This document shows positions 1 to 6,227 of a DNA stretch of 6,227 nucleotides, in pieces. Made by a program: the position numbers and the translations under genes. The notes under the pieces are model-generated. The model saw only the letters and a program-made list of their open reading frames with translations, was not told the DNA's origin and made no database searches. Source of the stretch: Terriglobia bacterium (lineage in GTDB: Bacteria > Acidobacteriota > Terriglobia > UBA7540); contig JASHTR010000237.1 in NCBI GenBank assembly GCA_030040455.1, positions 1 through 6,227 of the forward strand, written 5' to 3'. Positions within the stretch are counted from its first letter, which is position 1. Every line of letters starts with the position of its first letter.

Positions 1-1809
<1,809 letters not shown>

Positions 1810-1822
1810 ATCAGCAAGACCC

Positions 1823-1876
1823 AAGGGCGCGCTGTGCTCGGCTCGCGCGGGCCGGATGGCGTGCCCTTTCATTTTG
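1823..1876. terminator. Candidate terminator hairpin between convergent katG and Fe-ADH genes
   Basis: AAGGGCGCGC (1823-1832) pairs with GCGTGCCCTT (1859-1868) over 10 bp including one G-T wobble. The 26-nt loop itself can form a short CGGC/GCCG helix. A broken T-run (TTTCATTTT, 1867-1876, whose first two T belong to the stem) follows on the + strand, so it would best serve katG, whose stop is at 1807-1809. There is no clear T-run on the - strand side, so action on the opposing alcohol dehydrogenase transcript is uncertain. The long loop and imperfect T-run keep confidence moderate. The rest of the 130-bp convergent spacer (1810-1939) holds nothing else I can name. Confidence 0.45.
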
Positions 1877-1939
1877 CGAGAGTTCTGACGCTAAAGTCAC
1901 TTTCAGACGGACGAACTGGATGCAAAACCGCCGCGACAC

Positions 1940-3100
1940 TTACCATTCCCACGCATCCCTCAGAACATCCAGCAATTCCGCCGAAGTGAGCTGAATCGGA
2001 TTTGCCTTCATGCTGTTGGCTCTCGACGCTTTTTCCACCATCACCGGGAAATCTTTGGCGCTGACGCCATAGGCGCTGAGAGGGCGCATCTTCAGCTCGC
2101 GGCAAAGCTCGCGTATCCACTGAACGCCATCCTCGGGGCGCGCATAATGGTCGCCCGTTAAAAGGTGTGCGACCCTCTGGTAGCGTTGCAAGGCCCCACT
2201 TTCCGGAGCGCGGGCGCGCAAAGCCCGGATGTTCACTTCCATGCCGGCGGCCAGCAGGGCGGCGCAAAGCGCGCCGTGAGGAGCGTTGTACATTCCTCCC
2301 AGGGGACTTGCAAAGCCGTGGACAACGCCCAGCCCGGCACTGGCCAGGGCAAGTCCTCCCAGCAATGCGGCCTGAGACATTTCCGCTCGCGCATGGGCGT
2401 TCTGCCCTTCACGATAGGCGCGTGGCAGCGAGCGGCTTGCTCGCCGCAGCCCTTCGACTGAGAAGCCATCGGTGAGCGCATTCGCCTTTACCGAGACGAA
2501 CGGCTCAATAAGCTGGGTAAGTGCATCAAGACCGGTCGTCGCCGTGAGCTCCGGTGGCAGATCGAGCGTGAGTTCCGGGTCTACCACCGCCAGACGCGGC
2601 AGCATTCGCGGGCTGCGCAAGCTCACTTTCAGCTTATGCGCTGTTGAGGTCAGCACGGCGTTTCGAGTGACCTCGGAACCCGTGCCCGCCGTGGTCGGGA
2701 CTGCGATGCAGGGAGCTGGCTGTGCGGGCAGAGGCTTGCCATTGCCAATTATTTCCAGATACTCCATAACGTCGCTGCCGTGGATAAGAAGAATCGCAAT
2801 TACCTTGGCCGCATCCACGGCACTTCCTCCACCAAAGCCAATGACGAGATCGCAGTGCTGGTTGCGGCCGCATTCGATGCCCTTGCGGATCAATTCCACT
2901 GTCGGCTCGCTGCCGACTGCGAAGCGAACGCTTTCCACTCCGGCCGCGGTGAGGTCGGCCACGAGGGGCACGGAACGCGCGGCGGATTTCCCGGTTACCA
3001 GAAGCGCGCGCCCGCCCATTTCTTTCGCTGCCGGCGCTATCTCGCGCCGCGCGCCCTCGCCGAAGACGATCCGGGTTGCGGTAGCGAATTCGAATTGCAT
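1940..3100 (-). CDS. Iron-type (group III) alcohol dehydrogenase family protein
   Basis: A 386-residue NAD(P)-dependent oxidoreductase of the Fe-ADH/maleylacetate reductase/dehydroquinate-synthase-like fold, expected in the cytoplasm, reducing an aldehyde or ketone or oxidising an alcohol. The N-terminal nucleotide-binding domain carries GGGSAVDAAK (residues 90-99) and PTTAGTGSEVT (135-145). The all-helical C-terminal domain carries the metal site: by alignment to E. coli FucO the ligands would be Asp192, position 196, His261 and His275 (HGFASPLGGMYNAPHG). Position 196, His in FucO, is Gln here (codon 2513-2515, DALTQ), so metal use is uncertain. Length is normal for the family. The start is supported by the typical opening FEFATATRIVFGEG and by an SD-like GGTAGG 5 nt upstream that overlaps the stop of the preceding gene. 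It is the second gene of a leftward operon. Maleylacetate reductase, lactaldehyde/butanol-type ADH, or another subgroup are all possible; substrate not assignable. Confidence 0.93.
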   Translation of the reverse strand: MQFEFATATRIVFGEGARREIAPAAKEMGGRALLVTGKSAARSVPLVADLTAAGVESVRFAVGSEPTVELIRKGIECGRNQHCDLVIGFGGGSAVDAAKVIAILLIHGSDVMEYLEIIGNGKPLPAQPAPCIAVPTTAGTGSEVTRNAVLTSTAHKLKVSLRSPRMLPRLAVVDPELTLDLPPELTATTGLDALTQLIEPFVSVKANALTDGFSVEGLRRASRSLPRAYREGQNAHARAEMSQAALLGGLALASAGLGVVHGFASPLGGMYNAPHGALCAALLAAGMEVNIRALRARAPESGALQRYQRVAHLLTGDHYARPEDGVQWIRELCRELKMRPLSAYGVSAKDFPVMVEKASRANSMKANPIQLTSAELLDVLRDAWEW

Positions 3101-3105
3101 CGCCG

Positions 3106-3111
3106 CCTACC
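3106..3111 (-). promoter_or_regulatory. Ribosome binding site of the Fe-ADH gene, overlapping the upstream stop
   Basis: Read on the - strand, GGTAGG lies 5 nt before the ATG at 3100. The TAG in it is the stop codon of the ABM-domain gene (3107-3109), so the two genes share bases between termination and initiation signals. This favours translational coupling and a single transcript. Confidence 0.55.
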
Positions 3112-3412
3112 AATCTCTGTCCGCAGGGAACAGATTTGAATACTTTACGCTGCTGCGCGGCTCGGCCATCATATGCGCCACGCGGTCGCGCCACGCGAGA
3201 TAGTGCGCGGTCTCTTTATGCCGGGCCGGCGCCTCATCCGTGCGGTAAGCCTCGGCCAGAAGGAAACGGGAAGCGTCATCCGCCTGCTGGATGATTTCGA
3301 AGCGGGCGATGCCGGCCTCCTGAATGCTCTCGCGGGCATTCGCAAGGGTGGCCTCCTTGAAGGCCTCGATGAATTCCGGCTTCACGTGAACGTGAACGTG
3401 GATAACAAGCAT
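3107..3412 (-). CDS. ABM-domain (YgiN/LsrG-like) putative quinol monooxygenase or isomerase
   Basis: A complete 101-residue protein of the antibiotic biosynthesis monooxygenase (ABM) family, a dimeric ferredoxin-like alpha+beta barrel. Seen in sequence: a first beta strand of alternating His-Val (residues 5-10), a helix [19 protein letters not shown], the strand [10 protein letters not shown], then [24 protein letters not shown], which closely follows the LsrG pattern SRF..YEAY...A...HK...HY, and a C-terminal strand VKYSNLFP. Conserved His65 and His70 sit where family members place active-site residues. Relatives are cofactor-free quinol oxygenases (YgiN) or the AI-2 processing isomerase LsrG; no other lsr gene is present, so an AI-2 role is unsupported. 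It is the first gene of the operon with the Fe-ADH, 6 nt apart. A good SD (AAGGAGG) fixes the start. Family is secure, reaction is not. Confidence 0.9.
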   Translation of the reverse strand: MLVIHVHVHVKPEFIEAFKEATLANARESIQEAGIARFEIIQQADDASRFLLAEAYRTDEAPARHKETAHYLAWRDRVAHMMAEPRSSVKYSNLFPADRDW

Positions 3413-3416
3413 AGTG

Positions 3417-3423
3417 CCTCCTT
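3417..3423 (-). promoter_or_regulatory. Strong Shine-Dalgarno for the ABM-domain gene
   Basis: AAGGAGG read on the - strand, 4 nt before ATG at 3412. It is the best SD match in the window and settles the start of the leftward operon. Confidence 0.75.
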
Positions 3424-3453
3424 ATCTAATCGATCTTGCCATAATGTATCGGC

Positions 3454-3469
3454 ACAGTGTTAAGACTGT
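3454..3469. promoter_or_regulatory. 16-bp near-palindrome, candidate operator
   Basis: ACAGTGTTAAGACTGT: seven of the eight symmetric pairs match, with a G/G clash at the sixth position from each end. It sits 41 bp before the ABM-domain ATG, in the divergent spacer, where a dimeric regulator of the ABM/Fe-ADH operon could bind near the promoter. No convincing -35/-10 pair could be placed for this operon (only a CATTAT-like -10 at 3441-3446 on the - strand), and no regulator gene is adjacent. The remaining spacer also holds a small ACAAA-AG-TTTGT inverted repeat (3535-3546). Confidence 0.35.
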
Positions 3470-3487
3470 CTTCGCGTTTCTTGGCAT

Positions 3488-3526
3488 CTTTGCGAGGGGA
3501 TATTAATTTTTTCACATCTTCTGACG
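3488..3526 (+). repeat. Dispersed intergenic repeat, copy A
   Basis: Aligns without gaps to 5890-5928 at 31 of 39 positions. The shared core reads CTTTGCG, then a variable heptamer, TTAATTT and TTCAC, ending in CTGACG. Both copies are preceded by related CTTCGCG and CTTGGC words (here 3470-3486), giving a degenerate series of CTTNGCG-like units. The style recalls the dispersed CTTTGCG-rich intergenic repeats I know from several soil bacterial phyla (from memory). This copy ends 63 bp before the ATG of the membrane protein gene and points the same way. Confidence 0.6.
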
Positions 3527-3589
3527 CATTGCCGACAAAAGTTTGTTTCGATTGCGAACGCTCCTCCGCTGTGTCACATTGCCTAAGAC

Positions 3590-4252
3590 ATGCCCACGGA
3601 CCCGCAACCCGCTCCAACTCCTGCGGCCTCCCACCTGACTCTCAAGCGCATCGCGATCGGCCTCGTGTTTGCCGCCATTCTCATGATCCCGCGCATTCGG
3701 CGGCTGCGAAGGAACGTCCGGCGGTGGACGGCCCTCCGGGCGGTCGCAGCCATCGTCAGCGTAGGGCTGATCGTGAGTTTTGCGCGCGGGAAAGCCGGTT
3801 TAGCCCCTCTTATTGTGGGAGTCGTTTTGGCTGGTTTCGCAATCCTATTTGCCGCGCGGCCGGAAAAGAAATCGGTGGACGCTCGCTCTCGCGAATTGAA
3901 TGCCTTAGTCGCCCTGAACGGTGGCATCTTTGTGGCGGACAGCCCACCGGGCCTCCGCGCTCATCTTTTCGTCACCGCTCACCACCTTCTGGCGCTGAGT
4001 GAGGATGATGTCTACCTCGCCGTCATTCCGCTGGCGGCTTTACGTTCCGCCCGGGTTCATTCCATTTCATCGGCTTTGGCGAAGAAGAACAAGAGTCCAC
4101 GCTGGGAACTCGAGGTTGCCTGGGAGGCGGATGGAGCGCGTTTCGCACGTTTTCTTTACGAAGGTGTCTTTGCGGAACATCTGGCGCGCATCGCTGAAAG
4201 AACTTTGACCAGCCTGTGGAAAAAAGAGCTGCCCGTGTTGCCTTCGTCTTGA
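3590..4252 (+). CDS. Unrecognised membrane protein, three predicted helices plus soluble C-terminal domain
   Basis: I do not recognise this 220-residue protein. After a Pro-rich N-terminus come hydrophobic stretches at about 20-34, 48-64 and 70-89. An Arg cluster (RIRRLRRNVRR, 35-45) between the first two implies, by the positive-inside rule, a cytoplasmic loop there and therefore a cytoplasmic C-terminal domain (~90-220). That domain has alternating strand-like segments (HLFVTAHHLLALS, VYLAVIPLAALRSARV, RWELEVAWEA) and a final amphipathic helix. This order loosely resembles bacterial PH-like/GRAM-like domains; it is an inference from pattern only. An in-frame TAA lies immediately upstream (3584-3586), so ATG 3590 is the earliest possible ATG, although no strong SD is seen. 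A short spacer and a terminator separate it from cysS, so it is probably its own transcription unit. Confidence 0.8.
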   Translation: MPTDPQPAPTPAASHLTLKRIAIGLVFAAILMIPRIRRLRRNVRRWTALRAVAAIVSVGLIVSFARGKAGLAPLIVGVVLAGFAILFAARPEKKSVDARSRELNALVALNGGIFVADSPPGLRAHLFVTAHHLLALSEDDVYLAVIPLAALRSARVHSISSALAKKNKSPRWELEVAWEADGARFARFLYEGVFAEHLARIAERTLTSLWKKELPVLPSS

Positions 4253-4267
4253 CCGAAGCGAGCGTCA

Positions 4268-4297
4268 TTGACTTGCTCGAGGGCGCGCCGATAGAAT
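4268..4297 (+). promoter_or_regulatory. Sigma70-type promoter for cysS
   Basis: TTGACT (4268-4273) and TAGAAT (4292-4297) match the -35 and -10 consensus at five of six bases each, with an 18-bp spacer. Transcription would begin about 4303-4305, giving a cysS leader of about 25 nt that is T-rich and has no visible SD. The -10 box lies inside the hairpin that probably terminates the upstream gene. Read from sequence only; no expression data. Confidence 0.6.
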
Positions 4298-4316
4298 CGG
4301 CTTTTGCCGTTTTTTT
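4287..4316 (+). terminator. Intrinsic terminator with two mutually exclusive hairpins
   Basis: GCCGAT (4287-4292), loop AGA, ATCGGC (4296-4301) is a perfect 6-bp hairpin followed by TTTT. The bases CGGC (4298-4301) can instead pair with GCCG (4306-4309) around a TTTT loop, followed by seven T (4310-4316). Either fits a rho-independent terminator for the membrane protein gene whose stop is at 4250-4252. It ends only 12 nt before the cysS ATG and overlaps the cysS promoter. Confidence 0.65.
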
Positions 4317-4328
4317 CCACATCGCACT

Positions 4329-5819
4329 ATGGCACCGCGTCTCTATAACACGCTCACGCGACAGGCAGAGGAGTTTGCGCCCCTGGAGAACAACCAGGTT
4401 CGGATTTATACCTGCGGTCCAACCGTTTACGATTATGCCCACATCGGGAATTATCGGACCTTCGTTTTTCAGGATGTTCTTCGACGCTATCTGGAGTATG
4501 CGGGCTTTCGCGTGAAGCAGGTGATGAACCTCACCGATGTTGACGACAAGACCATCAACAACGCGCACGCCGCGGGCGTGAGCCTGCGCGACTATACGCA
4601 GAAATATATTGACGCTTTCGAGGTGGACCGCGATTTATTAGGTCTGGAGCCGCCGGAAATCATGGTGCGCGCTACAGATCATATCGAAGACATGGTCAAG
4701 CTGGTGGAAACGCTTGAGCGGAAGGGCTTCGCCTACCAGAGCGAAGGTTCGGTCTATTTTCGCGTGGCGGATTTCAAGGATTATGGCAAGCTTTCGAAGA
4801 TCAATCTTTCCGGAAACCGCCCCGGCGCGCGCGTGGATGCGGACGAATACGAAAAAGACGACGCGCGGGATTTTGTGCTTTGGAAGGCTGCAAAACCCGG
4901 CGAGCCCTCCTGGCCGTCTTCCTTGGGCTCCGGGCGCCCGGGCTGGCATCTGGAATGTTCCACCATGGCGATGAAGTTTCTGGGTGAAACACTGGATATC
5001 CATTCCGGGGGCAGCGACCTTATTTTCCCCCACCATGAAAACGAGATCGCGCAGAGCGAAGCGGCGACAGGCAAGCCCTTTGCCCGCTTCTGGCTGCACG
5101 CCGAGCACCTGGTGGTGAACGGGGAAAAGATGTCCAAATCGCTGGGCAATTTTTATACGCTTCGCGACCTCATCGCGCAAGGGCACAAACCCTCCGCCCT
5201 CCGCTATCTGCTGGCGTCGGTGCCCTTTACCAAGCCGCTCAATTTCACCTTCGATGGCCTGCATCAGGCGCAGAAGTCGATTGAACGGCTCAGGAATTTC
5301 CGCTACCGCGTCACGATGGAGAAATTCGCAGAGGGTGAGAGCGCCGCCACGCGCGAGCGCGCCCGACAGGCGCGACAGGCGTTTGAGGAAGGCCTTGATA
5401 ATAACCTCAACACCGCCGAAGCGCTGGCGGCCATCTTTGAGCTGGTTGCGGAAGAAAACAGCGCGATGGACCATGGTGAGTTTCTCGACGGCGACCGCGA
5501 GGTAGTGCTCGATACACTCGAGCGATGGGACCGCGTTTTCGCGGTACTCGACGATCAGGATTTCGTGAAGCTGCAGCGGCACGGCTTAGTGTGGATGAAG
5601 GATGAAGCGGTCGCCGTTGAGGCGGGCATCGAAGTCGCCGGACGCAACGGTCATACGCAAATGCTGGCCGACGAAGAGATTGAAGAGAAAATCGCACTTC
5701 GAAATGCCGCGCGACGAAGCGGTGATTACGCGAAGTCTGACCGCATAAGGAAAGAGCTGATGGACGCTGGAATAATCCTCGAGGATACGCGGGCCGGGAC
5801 TCGATGGAAACGGAGATAA
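4329..5819 (+). CDS. cysS: Cysteinyl-tRNA synthetase
   Basis: Cytoplasmic class Ia aminoacyl-tRNA synthetase that charges tRNA-Cys with cysteine using ATP; essential for translation. The 496 residues are normal for the family. Seen in order: YTCGPTVYDYAHIGN with the HIGH motif as HIGN (38-41); NLTDVDDKTINNA; the insertion GARVDADEYEKDDARDFVLWK; GRPGWHLECS; FPHHENEIAQSEA; KMSKS (267-271); the helical DALR-type region with LNTAEALAAIFEL; and the small C-terminal domain LRNAARRSGDYAKSDRIRKEL. Zinc ligands expected from E. coli CysRS are all present as Cys29, Cys210, His235 and Glu239. No SD precedes ATG 4329; the leader is T- and C-rich, but the first residues fit the family start. It has its own likely promoter immediately upstream. 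Long open frames on the opposite strand (4638-5582) are codon-bias shadows. Confidence 0.98.
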   Translation: MAPRLYNTLTRQAEEFAPLENNQVRIYTCGPTVYDYAHIGNYRTFVFQDVLRRYLEYAGFRVKQVMNLTDVDDKTINNAHAAGVSLRDYTQKYIDAFEVDRDLLGLEPPEIMVRATDHIEDMVKLVETLERKGFAYQSEGSVYFRVADFKDYGKLSKINLSGNRPGARVDADEYEKDDARDFVLWKAAKPGEPSWPSSLGSGRPGWHLECSTMAMKFLGETLDIHSGGSDLIFPHHENEIAQSEAATGKPFARFWLHAEHLVVNGEKMSKSLGNFYTLRDLIAQGHKPSALRYLLASVPFTKPLNFTFDGLHQAQKSIERLRNFRYRVTMEKFAEGESAATRERARQARQAFEEGLDNNLNTAEALAAIFELVAEENSAMDHGEFLDGDREVVLDTLERWDRVFAVLDDQDFVKLQRHGLVWMKDEAVAVEAGIEVAGRNGHTQMLADEEIEEKIALRNAARRSGDYAKSDRIRKELMDAGIILEDTRAGTRWKRR

Positions 5820-5841
5820 GCGCGTAGCGCAGATTCATGGT

Positions 5842-5868
5842 TTAAGCCCGTGGCTTTTCCTGGCTTAA
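5842..5868 (+). terminator. Candidate terminator / alternative hairpins after cysS
   Basis: TTAAGCC (5842-5848) is complementary to GGCTTAA (5862-5868), a perfect 7-bp stem with a 13-nt loop. AAGCC (5844-5848) can instead pair with GGCTT (5852-5856) around a CGT loop, followed by TTCC. The T-run is short (four T at 5855-5858, the first two in the stem), so this would be a weak terminator. It lies 22 bp past the cysS stop, the right place for one. Confidence 0.4.
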
Positions 5869-5889
5869 GTAGTCCTTGGCGACTTCGCG

Positions 5890-5928
5890 CTTTGCGTGAG
5901 GCTGTTAATTTCTTCACGCCTCCTGACG
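5890..5928 (+). repeat. Dispersed intergenic repeat, copy B
   Basis: Ungapped partner of copy A at 3488-3526 (31 of 39 identical). It is preceded by CTTGGCGA and CTTCGCG (5875-5889), so this copy has three successive CTTNGCG-like units. It ends 17 bp before the aminotransferase ATG, in the same orientation relative to the downstream gene as copy A. No transposase or other gene lies in either copy. Confidence 0.6.
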
Positions 5929-5931
5929 AGC

Positions 5932-5936
5932 GAGGA
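5932..5936 (+). promoter_or_regulatory. Ribosome binding site of the aminotransferase gene
   Basis: GAGGA, 9 nt before ATG 5946, supports that start. A CCTC at 5919-5922, in the tail of repeat copy B, could pair with GAGG here over 4 bp; too weak to claim as a control device. Confidence 0.5.
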
Positions 5937-5945
5937 AAATTCTGA

Positions 5946-6227
5946 ATGGAAAAGAACCTACCCCAAATTCACACGCCGCTGCCCGGCCCGGAGGCCCGGA
6001 AGATCCTGGCGCTTGACCGCCAATTCGTTTCGCCCTCCTACGCCCGCGACTATCCATTCGTCGCGCGGCGCGGCCAGGGAATGCTAGTAGAGGATGTTGA
6101 CGGCAATACCTTCCTCGATTTCAGTGCCGGCATTGCCGTCGTCGCAACTGGCCATTGCCATCCGGACGTGGTACATGCAATCCAGCGCCAGGCTGAGACC
6201 TTGATCCATATGTCGGGCACGGATTTT
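5946..6227 (+). CDS. gabT: Class III PLP aminotransferase (GABA transaminase type), 3'-truncated
   Basis: The first 94 residues of a pyridoxal-phosphate aminotransferase of the acetylornithine/ornithine/GABA group; the frame is open to the window end, so about 340-350 residues including the PLP-binding lysine are not seen. Visible family pattern: LPGPEARKILALD, SPSYARDYPFVARRGQG, VEDVDGNTFLDFSAGIAV (49-65) and GHCHPDVVHAIQ (69-80), ending in LIHMSGTDF. This opening matches what I remember of GABA aminotransferases, especially the form whose Tyr-Pro-Phe/Leu-Val segment precedes the VDGN turn, which would move the amino group of 4-aminobutyrate to 2-oxoglutarate. Ornithine or another omega-amine substrate is equally possible with only this part visible. 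ATG 5946 has an SD at good spacing. It may have its own promoter, since a hairpin and repeat separate it from cysS. Confidence 0.85.
   Translation, partial: MEKNLPQIHTPLPGPEARKILALDRQFVSPSYARDYPFVARRGQGMLVEDVDGNTFLDFSAGIAVVATGHCHPDVVHAIQRQAETLIHMSGTDF

Noticed and set aside
1873..1891. TTTTGCGAG and TTCTGACGC words in the katG/ADH spacer as a possible third, internally deleted repeat copy
   Set aside because: Only two 8-9 base matches to copy A, with the conserved TTAATTT core absent; could be chance.
2472..3203. 243-codon + strand open frame opposite the Fe-ADH
   Set aside because: Opposite a confident alcohol dehydrogenase gene; Ser/Arg/Ala-rich translation without domain features.
3384..3401. 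Three hexamers ACGTGA/ACGTGA/ACGTGG
   Set aside because: They lie inside the ABM gene and encode the His-Val alternating first beta strand, which fits the fold; not an independent repeat.
3426..3617. 63-codon - strand frame across the divergent spacer
   Set aside because: Its SPRKDAKKRE segment is simply the translated dispersed repeat, a well-known source of spurious small proteins.
3457..4002. 181-codon + strand open frame overlapping the membrane protein in another frame
   Set aside because: Starts within the repeat-bearing spacer, its translation is Arg/Ser-rich and low in structure, while the 3590 frame has clear hydrophobic helices.
4359..4443. T-box or other riboswitch control of cysS
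   Set aside because: The spacer before cysS is only 76 nt and has no T-box sequence or specifier stem; a simple promoter and terminator explain it.
4440..4451. HIGN instead of HIGH in CysRS as a damaged active site
   Set aside because: As far as I recall, HIGN occurs in intact CysRS of several phyla, and the zinc ligands and KMSKS are all present here.
4638..5582. 314-codon open frame on the - strand opposite cysS
   Set aside because: It lies wholly within the certain cysS gene; its product shows no recognisable family pattern. Long antisense frames are common in GC-rich genes.

Overview
The window looks like ordinary bacterial chromosome, GC-rich and densely packed, with protein-coding genes on both strands and short spacers. 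Several proteins (the cysteinyl-tRNA synthetase with an HIGN signature, the ABM/iron-alcohol-dehydrogenase pair, the GABA-type aminotransferase) and a dispersed intergenic repeat resemble what I know from Acidobacteriota. That assignment is an impression from remembered sequence style, not a measurement. No phage, transposon, CRISPR, tRNA or rRNA is visible.

Layout. 1-1809 (+): the C-terminal ~80% of a catalase-peroxidase (KatG), cut by the window start. 1810-1939: convergent spacer with a 10-bp-stem hairpin that may serve as terminator. 1940-3412 (-): a two-gene operon read leftward, first a 101-residue ABM-fold monooxygenase-like protein and then, 6 nt later, a 386-residue iron-type alcohol dehydrogenase. 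3413-3589: divergent spacer with a 16-bp near-palindrome and copy A of a dispersed repeat. 3590-4252 (+): an unrecognised membrane protein with three predicted helices and a C-terminal soluble domain. 4253-4328: a compact control region where the upstream gene's terminator and a good sigma70-type promoter for cysS overlap. 4329-5819 (+): complete cysteinyl-tRNA synthetase. 5820-5945: spacer with alternative hairpins and copy B of the repeat. 5946-6227 (+): the first 94 residues of a class III (GABA/ornithine-type) aminotransferase, running off the end.

Functionally the genes do not form one system. KatG removes peroxide; the ABM/Fe-ADH pair looks like a small oxidoreductive catabolic or detoxifying module with unknown substrate; cysS is housekeeping; the aminotransferase probably feeds amino acid or GABA catabolism. 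The most useful second-look items are the 39-nt repeat found just upstream of two different genes, the promoter/terminator overlap in front of cysS, the Gln in place of a metal-binding His in the alcohol dehydrogenase, and the unrecognised membrane protein. I saw no convincing novel defence, mobile or RNA-guided system.
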